Of a DNA stretch of 64,000 nucleotides, positions 10,589-18,197 are shown one piece after another. The notes under the pieces were generated by a model. The model was not told the origin of the DNA. It searched no databases and saw nothing but the letters and a program-made list of their open reading frames with translations. The first letter of the stretch is position 1. The number at the start of each line of letters is the position of its first letter. The translations under genes were made by a program, and so were the position numbers. Location of the stretch: assembly GCF_030406325.1 (NCBI RefSeq), contig NZ_JAUEQY010000005.1, positions 248,001 to 312,000 on the forward strand, read 5' to 3'. The DNA comes from Actinomadura sp. DC4 (GTDB lineage: Bacteria > Actinomycetota > Actinomycetes > Streptosporangiales > Streptosporangiaceae).

Positions 10589-10807
10589 GCCGGAGCAGCG
10601 GGACGCGCGGTCCGGCGAACGGACGCGCGATGCGCGGCGGGCATGGACGCCCGGTACGGCAAGGGAGACGCGCGCGGCGAACAGCGACCGCGATACCGCG
10701 AAGGAAGCCCGCGATGAGTCGGCGACCGTGGGACGCGCGGTACCGCGAAGGAGACGCATCATGATCCAGCGACCGTGGGACCTGCGACAGCGCGAAGGAA
10801 GCCCGCG
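10538..10807 (+). repeat. tandem array of about 47-bp units copied from the methyltransferase 5' end
   Basis: Six units precede the true methyltransferase start, beginning at 10538, 10585, 10630, 10675, 10714 and 10761 (lengths 47, 45, 45, 39, 47, 47). Each resembles the start of the gene at 10808: ATGAGYC, then codons for P/L-W-D-A-R-Y-R-E, then a purine-rich GAAGGAAG-like stretch. The last two full units keep a ribosome-binding site, an ATG and an overlapping ATGA junction. The first unit has become the C-terminus of the upstream flavoprotein. Units 2-4 are diverged and unit 4 is shortened. Confidence 0.9.
10585..10764 (+). CDS. repeat-derived mini-ORF 1, 59 codons
   Basis: It begins at the ATG that overlaps the flavoprotein stop (ATGA at 10585-10588) and runs through four repeat units to a TGA at 10762-10764 that overlaps the next ATG. 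The N-terminal part is very Arg/Ala/Gly-rich, as expected of a diverged repeat. The last 16 codons (from the internal ATG at 10714, preceded by GAAGGAAG) encode MSRRPWDARYREGDAS, close to the methyltransferase N-terminus. It may serve only to carry ribosomes forward by coupling. Whether a stable peptide is made is unknown. Confidence 0.45.
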   Translation: MSRSSGTRGPANGRAMRGGHGRPVRQGRRARRTATAIPRRKPAMSRRPWDARYREGDAS

Positions 10808-10811
10808 ATGA
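10761..10811 (+). CDS. repeat-derived mini-ORF 2, 16 residues
   Basis: It encodes MIQRPWDLRQREGSPR. The ATG overlaps the stop of the preceding mini-ORF, and its TGA (10809-10811) overlaps the methyltransferase ATG at 10808, so both ends are ATGA junctions. GAAGGAAG near its 3' end is the ribosome-binding site for the methyltransferase. A coupling leader is the likely role; a peptide function is unsupported. Confidence 0.45.
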   Translation: MIQRPWDLRQREGSPR

Positions 10812-11419
10812 GCCAGGAGCTGTGGGACGCGCGGTACCGCGAGAGCGACCGCGTCTGGAGCGGACGTCCCAACGACGCACTGGTCCGCGAGGTGGCCGCC
10901 CTGACCCCGGGCAGCGCCCTCGACCTGGGCTGCGGCGAGGGCGGCGACGCGATCTGGCTCGCTGGAAAGGGCTGGCGCGTGACCGCGGTCGACATCTCCG
11001 CCGTCGCCCTCGAACGCGCCGCCCGCCACGCCGCCACCGAGGGCGTCGCCGGCCGCATCGACTGGCAGCGGCACGACCTCGCCACCTCGTTCCCCGCCGG
11101 CGAGTACGACCTGGTCTCGGCCCATTTCCTGCATTCCCCCGGCGAACTCCCGCGAGAGGAGATCCTGCGCACGGCGGCCGACGCCGTCGCACGCGGCGGA
11201 GTCCTCCTGATCGTCGGCCACGCGGGCCTCCCGCCGTGGGAGGAGCACGCCCACGGCGACGTGCACCTGCCGACGCCTCAAGAAGTGCTGGAAGACCTGG
11301 CTCTCCCCGAAGGAGAGTGGGAGGTCCAGGTCGCCGAAGAGCACGAACGCACCCAGACCGCTCCCGACGGGCAGACCGTCACCCGTACCGACAACACCCT
11401 CAGGCTCCGACGCCTCTGA
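10808..11419 (+). CDS. class I SAM-dependent methyltransferase
   Basis: 203 residues. SAM-binding motif I is ALDLGCGEGGDAIWLA near residue 37, followed by VDIS (motif II acidic residue) and a hydrophobic strand YDLVSAHFLHS. The family-typical N-terminus LWDARYRESDRVWSG is the source of the upstream repeats, which supports the start at 10808 with GAAGGAAG before it. It resembles TehB/thiopurine-type small-molecule methyltransferases; the substrate is unknown. It is the last gene of a coupled unit with the flavoprotein, which suggests a shared detoxification or redox role (inference). Confidence 0.9.
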   Translation: MSQELWDARYRESDRVWSGRPNDALVREVAALTPGSALDLGCGEGGDAIWLAGKGWRVTAVDISAVALERAARHAATEGVAGRIDWQRHDLATSFPAGEYDLVSAHFLHSPGELPREEILRTAADAVARGGVLLIVGHAGLPPWEEHAHGDVHLPTPQEVLEDLALPEGEWEVQVAEEHERTQTAPDGQTVTRTDNTLRLRRL

Positions 11420-11675
11420 AAGACGAGCGCGGTCCCGGGCGACCGGGACCCGCGCCCGCCACATGGTCGGCTCGCGTCCGACGGCCGGCCTCGATCCGCG
11501 AGCCTCCCCCGAGCTCGCGCTTCCCGTCCACGCGATCAGGAACGGCTTGCTGGAGGAACGCCCGGTGCCCCTCGAACGGGCCGCTCTCGCCCGCCTCATG
11601 GCCGCGAGTGCCGGGCTGAACCTGGAAGCGCCGGGGCCCCGTCGCCGGCGAGCGAGGCCCCGGCGCCGGGCCGGG

Positions 11676-12524
11676 TCAGGCGACGCTCTCCCCTCGCAGC
11701 ACGCGGATCAGCCCGGCGAAGCGCGGCTCCAGTTCCCCCGTGACGAGATCCCTCTCCGCCGAGCCGAGCCGCGGCAGGAGGTACTCGATCTCGGCCAGCG
11801 GTTCGGCGATCTGGCTGAGGATCTCGCTGATGTGCGGCCTGCGCGTGAAGCCGAGCAGAGCGATCAGTTCGTCGTCGACGGTCTCCAGGACCGCCTCCGG
11901 ACTCAGCCCGCGCGGGTGCGTCGCCGTCGCCGACACGTACGACAGGAACGCTCTGATCTCCGGCATCCCGGCCGCCTGCCGGCCGATGAGCCGCAGATCC
12001 TCGATGGCCGAAAGCGGCGGCAGGTGACCGCCGGCGGCGGCGAGTCTGGGGTTCCCCCGCGCCCAGCGGGCGAGGATACGGACCAGGGACTCGGCGGCGA
12101 CCCGCCGGTCGAGGTGTTCGCTCTCGTCGAGGCCGGCCAGCCACGCGTCACGGTACGGCCGGTAGCTCAGCACTTTCGTCTCGACAAGAACGTTGTCGCC
12201 GACCTTCCGCCGGCCCAGAGCCGCCGACAGCTCGGGCGTGAGCCGGCCGGCGAGCGAGTGCCGGGCACTCTGCCCGAACGTCGCGTACAGCGTGGACGAG
12301 GACCGTACGTCGATCAACCCGTGCAGGGCGGCGCGCTCCACTCGTACGGCCGCGAAGTCCGACTCCGGGGCCAGCGAGTCGAGAAACCGCAGAACCGCCC
12401 GGCAACACCGGAGCCGGGCCGACTCAGGCGTCCGTGTCCCGTCGAATCGCATCCCCCGGCCGGCCGAGTCGCGGCACCACCTGGCGACGACCGCCCCTTC
12501 AAGCTCCTGCGTCAGACGCAGCAT
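11676..12524 (-). CDS. hypothetical protein, helical
   Basis: A 282-residue protein that I do not recognise. It is Leu/Arg/Glu-rich and appears mostly helical, with no signal peptide, no membrane segment and no nucleotide-binding motif. Two stretches look conserved in character: a central VLVETKVLSYRPYRDAWLAG and a C-terminal EIEYLLPRLGSAERDLV. Codon usage matches its neighbours and no opposing frame has a recognisable product, so it is likely a real gene. It is isolated: the methyltransferase converges on it and the zinc-ribbon gene diverges from it. Confidence 0.65.
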   Translation of the reverse strand: MLRLTQELEGAVVARWCRDSAGRGMRFDGTRTPESARLRCCRAVLRFLDSLAPESDFAAVRVERAALHGLIDVRSSSTLYATFGQSARHSLAGRLTPELSAALGRRKVGDNVLVETKVLSYRPYRDAWLAGLDESEHLDRRVAAESLVRILARWARGNPRLAAAGGHLPPLSAIEDLRLIGRQAAGMPEIRAFLSYVSATATHPRGLSPEAVLETVDDELIALLGFTRRPHISEILSQIAEPLAEIEYLLPRLGSAERDLVTGELEPRFAGLIRVLRGESVA

Positions 12525-12842
12525 CGTCTTCCCCTCCGAATCCCCCTGGCTCTCCCATCGACCGTGACACCTGCGAGACGAGCCTCACGGTCTCCCCTCC
12601 ACCACAAGCACATCAGCGCGGCTGTCCGATAACCGGTCGACAGCCGGGCGAAACCGGGGCGTATCCGGGGCGGCGGTGTGGATCAGGCGGATGAATAACG
12701 GCACGAAACGCATTCCACTCTTCCATGGAATGCGCGGATATCGTGGAATCAATTTCCTTGGTAACAGAGGTCGATAAAGGTGCGATATCCGGACACGGGT
12801 TGACGCGCAATTCAAGCGCTGACGACGGGGAGGTCGGGCGCG
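12525..12842. other. intergenic, with inverted repeat at 12709-12734
   Basis: There is no convincing gene in these 318 bases. CGCATTCCA (12709-12717) and TGGAATGCG (12726-12734) form a perfect 9-bp inverted repeat with an 8-base spacer, and a third half-site TGGAAT follows at 12743-12748. The segment 12700-12800 is less GC-rich than its surroundings and lies upstream of the zinc-ribbon gene, so it may hold its promoter and an operator. Confidence 0.45.
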
Positions 12843-13001
12843 ATGCCGAATCTAAGATGCCAGAAGTGTGGAAAGTCACTGGTCACATGCCAGAGCTGCA
12901 AAGGAAGGCCAGGCCAGTCGATCTTTGGTGACCGGCACAGCTGCCGGGACTGCGACAACAGCGGCCTGGTGTGTCCGTCACACGGCGGCCACTGGAAGTA
13001 G
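12843..13001 (+). CDS. 52-residue cysteine-rich zinc-ribbon protein
   Basis: The peptide has eight cysteines in 52 residues: CQKCG, then CQSCKG, CRDCD and a final VCPSH, with additional histidines. Paired CxxC knuckles are the hallmark of zinc-ribbon or DnaJ-type cysteine-rich modules. GGGGAGG at 12827-12833 is a strong ribosome-binding site nine bases before the ATG. The spacing of the Cys pairs suggests two zinc sites. Such stand-alone mini zinc ribbons bind nucleic acid or a protein partner; no specific function can be given. It is too short for most gene-calling cut-offs. Confidence 0.75.
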   Translation: MPNLRCQKCGKSLVTCQSCKGRPGQSIFGDRHSCRDCDNSGLVCPSHGGHWK

Positions 13002-13036
13002 GAGATCGCGGCGGCACGCACCGAGCGCGGGAAAAA

Positions 13037-13079
13037 GCGGTGACGTGCGGGCTCGGTGCGGAGCCGCGCACGTCACCGC
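13037..13079 (-). terminator. rho-independent terminator of the exported-protein gene
   Basis: A perfect 13-bp stem, GCGGTGACGTGCG (13037-13049) with CGCACGTCACCGC (13067-13079), is followed on the minus strand by a run of five T (13032-13036). It begins 14 bases after the stop of the gene at 13093. Confidence 0.85.
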
Positions 13080-13092
13080 GGGAGGGGCAGGG

Positions 13093-13824
13093 TCAGCCGG
13101 TCACCGGCAGGTCGGTGGGGACCGGTATCGGCGCGGGTGCCTGCCCGGGCGGGGTGGTCGTCGGGGTCGGTGCGGGCGTGGTCGGCGGTGCCGGCGGCGT
13201 CTTCCCGCCCGCGGCGCAGGTGGCCGAGGAGATGTCGATCGTCTCGGCCTTGCCCGACGCGAGGGTCAGGTTCACCTCGACGGCCGTCACCGTAAGGCTG
13301 CCGTCGGCCCCCCTGACCTGCTTGTTCAGCACGACCGAGACGGTGCCGACGCCCCCGACCGGGACCGCGATGGTGCTGTTCGGCGCGGCGTCGGCCGCCA
13401 GCCGCCGGCCGGCGAGCGAGGCCTTCACCAGGTGCGACGAACCCTGGCCGTCGACGCACTTGGCCGTGATCAGGTGGGCGGACAGGGCGGCCCGGACGAC
13501 TCTCAGGTCCACGACGCTGGCCCGCGACCGCCCGGCCACGGCCGAGGTGTGCAGGACCTTCAGCTTCACGAGCGGGTTGGCCGGCAGTTCGGCCAGGCTC
13601 TTGTCGTGGGTGCCGGTCGCGGAGGAGACGGCGGGGATCTGCGGGACGTTGACCAGGCCGGTCGCGGACACGCCGAACGCCGAGGAGACACCTCCGGCCG
13701 GGCTCGCGGCGGCGGCGGAGGTCGCCGTCACGGCGGCCACGACGACGGCGGCGGGCACGACCGTGGCCGGTACGGCCAGCGCGCCGGCGACTGCGACGGA
13801 CTTGGTCAAAAGCTTCAAACGCAC
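13093..13824 (-). CDS. exported choice-of-anchor-like protein ending in LPVTG
   Basis: 243 residues. The Ala/Val-rich N-terminus (about residues 1-40) is a signal peptide ending near TSAAAA. The body is a beta-rich domain with two cysteines (KCVDG and TCAAG), in the style of the choice-of-anchor P family. A Pro/Thr linker then leads to a C-terminus that stops exactly at LPVTG. Sortase substrates normally continue with a hydrophobic segment and basic tail; here the stop codon follows LPVTG directly and the terminator lies just beyond. The protein is therefore probably secreted unless another anchoring mode exists. Confidence 0.8.
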   Translation of the reverse strand: MRLKLLTKSVAVAGALAVPATVVPAAVVVAAVTATSAAAASPAGGVSSAFGVSATGLVNVPQIPAVSSATGTHDKSLAELPANPLVKLKVLHTSAVAGRSRASVVDLRVVRAALSAHLITAKCVDGQGSSHLVKASLAGRRLAADAAPNSTIAVPVGGVGTVSVVLNKQVRGADGSLTVTAVEVNLTLASGKAETIDISSATCAAGGKTPPAPPTTPAPTPTTTPPGQAPAPIPVPTDLPVTG

Positions 13825-13865
13825 GATTTCGACTCCTGAAGGACGCGGGGTGGAGCGCTCGTCGA

Positions 13866-13906
13866 GGGTTCGCCAGGGGCGGCTTTACTGCGCCGCCCGC
13901 GAACCC
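13866..13906. terminator. GC-rich hairpin between two minus-strand genes
   Basis: GGGTTCG (13866-13872) pairs with CGAACCC (13900-13906), and inner GGCGGC/GCCGCC arms extend the stem. It lies downstream of the WYL regulator and upstream of the exported-protein gene. There is no T-run on the minus strand, so it may be a terminator or a 5' structure of the exported-protein mRNA. Confidence 0.35.
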
Positions 13907-13988
13907 TTTCGGAGAGTCATCTGCGTTCGTTGAGTACGCACGAGCGGCCGCTTCGGTTGCACGGCGGGCCCGACTTCCTCACGTGGCC

Positions 13989-14945
13989 TCAGGACCGGGC
14001 GTAGCGCGCCGCCAAGGCGCGGACCGTACCGGCGAGGCGTTCGCGCAGCTCAGGCGGGTCGAGAACCTCGACGTCCGCGCCCATCGCCAGGAACCTCCCG
14101 TGCGCGTGGTCGAGTGACTCGATCGGAAGCACCGCGCGTACCCACCCGTCCGGCTCCTCCACCCCGGTCGCGGCCAGGGCGCGAGCCGCCGCGCCCGTGA
14201 GGCGTGACGCGGCGGCCGGCGCCAGCCGTACGGCGGCCTCGTCCCGGTGCAGGCGCGCGTGGAAGTCCGCCTGGTAGCCCCGCCAGTAGCCCGCGAGGTC
14301 GAAGTCCTCCGGAGGATCGAAAACCTCCTCCAGCACGGTGATCTCCAGGATCTGGTCGACCCGGTACGTCCGCGGCCCCGGCCCCGCGACGACGTACCAG
14401 CGGCCCGCCTTCAGCACGAGCCCGTACGGCTCCAGCCGCCGGTCGACGTCGGTCGGCTCCTTCCAGCGGCGGTAGCGCACGTCGGCCACCCTGCTGTTCC
14501 ACACCGCGTCGGCGACCTGGGGCAGGTGGCGTACGTCGTCGTCCGGGGCGTACCAGCCGGGCGCGTCGAGGTGGAAGCGTCCGCGCATCCGGTCGGCTTG
14601 GGCCCGCAGGCCGGGCGGGAGCGCGGCGCGCAGCTTGAGCTGGGCGGCCGCGAGCGCGGAGCCGAGCCCGAGCTCGCCGGCGGGCCCTGGCAGGCCGGAC
14701 AGGAACAGCGCCTCGGCCTCGGGCGCACTCAGCCCGGTGAGCCGGGTGCGGTAGCCCGCGAGCAGCTCGTATCCACCGGCATGCCCGGCCTCCCCGTACA
14801 GCGGGACGCCCGCCGCGTGCAGCGCCTCGATGTCGCGGTAGACGGTGCGTACCGAGACCTCCAGTTCGGCGGCGAGCCGCGCGGCGGTCAGCCGTCCGCC
14901 GGTCTGGAGGAGCAGGAGGATGGACAGCAGCCGGCTCGACTTCAC
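13989..14945 (-). CDS. HTH-WYL family transcriptional regulator
   Basis: 318 residues. The N-terminal DeoR/HTH_11-type winged helix (LLLLQTGGRLTAARLAAELE, then VRTVYRDIEALHAAG) is followed by a WYL domain near 130-230 (VRYRRWKEP, LKAGRWYVVAG) and a C-terminal WCX-type extension. WYL domains sense nucleic acids or small ligands. I choose the GTG at 14945 because it begins the family N-terminus (KSSRLLSIL). It is divergent, across 39 bases, from the gene at 14985, which is its likely target. Confidence 0.93.
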   Translation of the reverse strand: MKSSRLLSILLLLQTGGRLTAARLAAELEVSVRTVYRDIEALHAAGVPLYGEAGHAGGYELLAGYRTRLTGLSAPEAEALFLSGLPGPAGELGLGSALAAAQLKLRAALPPGLRAQADRMRGRFHLDAPGWYAPDDDVRHLPQVADAVWNSRVADVRYRRWKEPTDVDRRLEPYGLVLKAGRWYVVAGPGPRTYRVDQILEITVLEEVFDPPEDFDLAGYWRGYQADFHARLHRDEAAVRLAPAAASRLTGAAARALAATGVEEPDGWVRAVLPIESLDHAHGRFLAMGADVEVLDPPELRERLAGTVRALAARYARS

Positions 14946-14984
14946 TGACACAAGATGGCAGTGGAGCGGCCGTACGGTCCAGCC

Positions 14985-15509
14985 ATGACATTCGCCGAGA
15001 AGCTGCTGCGCGTGCACCCGCCGATCGAGGTGGGCGGGCGCCGGATCAAGCGTTACCACGTGACCGCCGACCCGGCGGGCATCGAGCCGGAGGTGGAGGA
15101 GGCCGCGTACGCGATCTTGCCGAAGCTGCTGCCCGAGCCCGACGGGACGCCCCCGGCCGCCTTCGTCGTCCTGCACCGGGGCACGGACGACGGCGCCTAC
15201 CTCAACGCGTACAGCTGGGCGTGGGACAACGCGCTGCGTTTCCGTGCGGCGGCGGCCGGCCAGCCCGTGCTCGGCTGCCCGGACGGCGACTCGACGCACT
15301 TCACGGTCCTGGAGGAGAACTTCATCGGCTGCGTCTGGGAGCTCCCGCCGATCATCCACGAGCGTGACGCCTGGGTACGCCACATGCTCGCGCCCGACCG
15401 GCCCGACCTGAACGCGTACCTCGCCGACTCACTCCCCGAAGGCACCACGGGAGGCCGTTGGCAAGCGCAATCTGGGAGGTGCCCCAGCGGCGACGGCTCT
15501 CTAACGTAA
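14985..15509 (+). CDS. conserved hypothetical protein, target of the WYL regulator
   Basis: 174 residues, soluble, beginning MTFAEKLLRVHPPIEVGGRR. The sequence is rich in aromatic residues and short strands (FVVLHRGTDDGAYLNAYSWAW), with no signal peptide and no catalytic motif I recognise. Proteins of this kind are often paired divergently with WYL or HTH_11 regulators in actinomycetes. The last 15-20 residues (after SLPEGTT) are of lower complexity and may be an extension gained by loss of an original stop. Confidence 0.75.
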   Translation: MTFAEKLLRVHPPIEVGGRRIKRYHVTADPAGIEPEVEEAAYAILPKLLPEPDGTPPAAFVVLHRGTDDGAYLNAYSWAWDNALRFRAAAAGQPVLGCPDGDSTHFTVLEENFIGCVWELPPIIHERDAWVRHMLAPDRPDLNAYLADSLPEGTTGGRWQAQSGRCPSGDGSLT

Positions 15510-15552
15510 CGGGACATCACACCGTTATCGATTGCCGTTTGCGAGGTCTGTC

Positions 15553-16476
15553 ATGGCCGCCGTGGTCGACTCGGTCCCCTCCTCCCGCTCCTCCGTCGTC
15601 GGCCGGCGCAGCGCCTGGGCGCTCGCAGGCGCGAGCGTCGTCGGCGGTCTCTTACTCGCCGTCATCTGGTCGTCCTACCTCGTCGACGACTCCATCGGCC
15701 AGAACGTGGCCGACGGCGTGCTGCGGCACAGCGCCGAGACCAGCGCCATCGGGGGTACGACCGGCGCGGCGATCTTCGCGTTCGTCTCCGGTTTCGCCGG
15801 GACGTTCACGGCCTGCAACTTCGCGGTGTTCGGCGCGCTGCCTCAGGTCACCGGCGCCGAACGCAGCCGGTGGACCGCGCCGCTGGCCACGCTGGGCTGG
15901 ATCGTCGGCGGCATGCTGGCGGTCTCGGTCGCGTACGGCTTCGTCGGGGTGCTGATCGGCTCCGACCTGCCGCAACTGTCCACCCGCGTGATCGGCAACG
16001 GGATGCCGGAACGGCTGCTGCAGTCGGTGGTGGCGTTCGGCGTGATCGGCCTGATCTTCGTCTTCCTGGGCCTGGGATCGCTCGGCCTGATCCCCGATCC
16101 CCTGGCGGCACGGCCGCGCGCCCGGTCCCTGGTGCTGGGCGCGCTCATCGGCGGATTCCTCATCGGCCGGCCGTACCCGCTCTTCCACAAGCTCGCCGAC
16201 TGGGCGGTGGCGACGCACAACCCGTTCGCCGGGGCGCTGACCTTCGGCCTGCAGTCGCTGGGAAACATCCTGGTCGTGGGCCTGCTCGGTTTCCTGATGG
16301 CGGTTCTGGGCGGCGGCGCCCTCGGCCGGTGGATCGCCGCCCGGCCCCGCCGCGCCAGTGCCATGGCCGGCGTCGCTCTCCTGGCTCTGGGCGCCTTCCT
16401 GGTCATCTACTGGGACGTACGCCTGCCGGCCGCCTTCGGCTACGGCTGGTTCCCGACCATGCCGTGGAACAACTGA
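15553..16476 (+). CDS. multi-pass membrane protein, weakly CcdA/DsbD-like
   Basis: 307 residues with about seven hydrophobic segments. The segment SGFAGTFTACNFAVFGALP recalls the first helix pair of CcdA/DsbD-type thiol transporters, where a cysteine sits by a helix break, but the second cysteine of that family is not evident. The ATG at 15553 is preferred to the TTG at 15532 because GAGG lies at 15543-15546. A short inverted repeat TAACGG/CCGTTA (15507-15512, 15522-15527) precedes it. Its stop is one base from that of the convergent ROK gene. Transport function is unproven. Confidence 0.8.
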   Translation: MAAVVDSVPSSRSSVVGRRSAWALAGASVVGGLLLAVIWSSYLVDDSIGQNVADGVLRHSAETSAIGGTTGAAIFAFVSGFAGTFTACNFAVFGALPQVTGAERSRWTAPLATLGWIVGGMLAVSVAYGFVGVLIGSDLPQLSTRVIGNGMPERLLQSVVAFGVIGLIFVFLGLGSLGLIPDPLAARPRARSLVLGALIGGFLIGRPYPLFHKLADWAVATHNPFAGALTFGLQSLGNILVVGLLGFLMAVLGGGALGRWIAARPRRASAMAGVALLALGAFLVIYWDVRLPAAFGYGWFPTMPWNN

Positions 16477-16477
16477 C

Positions 16478-17989
16478 TCACTGATGCCGGGCCAGGGCGA
16501 CGGCCGCCGCCGCTCTGGCCTCGACCTCGCCGGACAGCGGCTTGGCGATGAGCTCGCAGTCGGTGCCGGTGGTCGGGAAGGTGTACTGGTCGCGGGCGTC
16601 GCGTACGGAGTCGAGGAACAGGTCCGACGCGTGGGTGCCCGGGCTGCCGACCAGCCCCTGCGGGCCGTACAGGATGACCTTTTCGGGGTTGGTCAGGTTG
16701 AGCAGCATCGACAGGGCACGGCCCAGCGCGCGGCCGGCCCGCTCGACGGCCGCCGTCGCGGCCCCGTCCTTCTCGTTCGCCAGCGTCAGCACCGCGTCCA
16801 GGTCGGAGACGGAAAGGCCACTCTCCTGGGCGATGCCGATGATGGCGGGCGCGCTCGCCACGGTCTCCAGGCACCCCTTGTTGCCGCACTGGCAGGCGCG
16901 TCCGGGCTGCTCCACGACGACGTGGCCGATCTCGCCGGCGGCCGAACGGGCGCCGTGGGAGATGCGCCCGTGGGCGATGAGGCCGCTGCCGATGCCCTCG
17001 CCGAGGATGACGGTGGCGAAGCACTCGGTGTCGCGGCCGTCGCCGAACGACCGCTCGTACTGCGCCAGCGCGTTGGCGTCGTTCTCGATCACGGTCGGCA
17101 GGTCGGTGGCGTCCTCGATCATCCCGGCCAGTGACGCGCCGGTCAGCGGGACCTCCGGTTCGTGGTTGGGCGCGAAGACCACGCGGCCACTCTCCGGGAT
17201 CACGTGGCCGCCGACCTGCACGCCGATGACGGAGGCCTCGGCGTCGGCGTCCGGGACGCCCTTCAGCAGGTGGTTGACGAAGTCCGCCACCTCGGTGGCC
17301 GTGGTCATCGAGTCGAGCAGCGGCGGCAGCTCCTGCTCGAGGCAGGTCATGACCCGCGCCCGGCGGTCGGTCACCACACCGACGAGCCGGTGGGGCAGGA
17401 CCACGACACCGACGCCGAGAGCCGCCGTGGTCGGCGGCGCGGGCGCGGCCTTGGTCAGCAGGCCGGAACTCTCGGCGTACTGGCGTCCGCGCGGGGTCGC
17501 GTCCCAGATGTTGTGGCGCCACTCCTTGCGCCGCATGACGACGCCGGCGGCGAGCAGCCGGCGTCCGACCCGGCTCACCTCGGTCTCGTCCGCCTCGATG
17601 CGTGCGGCGATCTCCTGGTTGGACAGCCCCGGCCGCTGGATGACGGCGACGAGAAACCGGGCCGCGTGACCGCTGGGCACGAGGGCGAGCTGCAGCCGGG
17701 AGGGCAGCCGCCGCAGCGCCCACTGGGTGACGTCCAGCAACCCCTGGAGCCGGCCGCGGAACTCCGGAGCCTGCTGCTCGTGGTTGCGATAGAGCCACTG
17801 CAGGCCGTCGTGCGCCTCCGCGAGGGCGATCTCGTCCGCGTCCAGGGACGCGTCGGTGATCAGCATGCCGAGGGTGTTGAGCTGCCGGTCGGCGCCGTCC
17901 GGACTGTCCTCCAAGACCTTGATCAGGCGCTCGACCTCGGCACGGCGGTCACCGGCCTGGCCATGACGACTGTCGCTTGGAGCGCTCAT
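16478..17989 (-). CDS. ROK-family transcriptional regulator
   Basis: 503 residues. An N-terminal helical region is followed by a winged helix (about 115-190: QRPGLSNQEIAARIEADETE) and then a ROK kinase-like domain. The ROK zinc site is intact as GHVVVEQPGRACQCGNKGCLE (one His, three Cys), and the ATP/sugar-binding segment ILGEGIGSGLIAHG is present. Such proteins repress sugar-uptake genes and respond to the sugar or its phosphate. The long N-terminal helical extension is unusual. No sugar transporter lies next to it, so the target is not evident. Confidence 0.9.
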   Translation of the reverse strand: MSAPSDSRHGQAGDRRAEVERLIKVLEDSPDGADRQLNTLGMLITDASLDADEIALAEAHDGLQWLYRNHEQQAPEFRGRLQGLLDVTQWALRRLPSRLQLALVPSGHAARFLVAVIQRPGLSNQEIAARIEADETEVSRVGRRLLAAGVVMRRKEWRHNIWDATPRGRQYAESSGLLTKAAPAPPTTAALGVGVVVLPHRLVGVVTDRRARVMTCLEQELPPLLDSMTTATEVADFVNHLLKGVPDADAEASVIGVQVGGHVIPESGRVVFAPNHEPEVPLTGASLAGMIEDATDLPTVIENDANALAQYERSFGDGRDTECFATVILGEGIGSGLIAHGRISHGARSAAGEIGHVVVEQPGRACQCGNKGCLETVASAPAIIGIAQESGLSVSDLDAVLTLANEKDGAATAAVERAGRALGRALSMLLNLTNPEKVILYGPQGLVGSPGTHASDLFLDSVRDARDQYTFPTTGTDCELIAKPLSGEVEARAAAAVALARHQ

Positions 17990-18197
17990 CGCACACCTCG
18001 GGTTGCAGAGCCATCGGGTCCACCCATGGTGCGTCGACGTCAAGTGAATGTCAAGTGACGATCCTCACCTTTACCGCAAAGGATCAGAGCGGACGCCATA
18101 ACGGTGGTCGAACGGCCTCTGTGGCAAACCGCATCGTTTGCTAACTACTCACGGGTTACCATGCAATACCGTACGTCTTAATCTGCCCTAGGATCAC

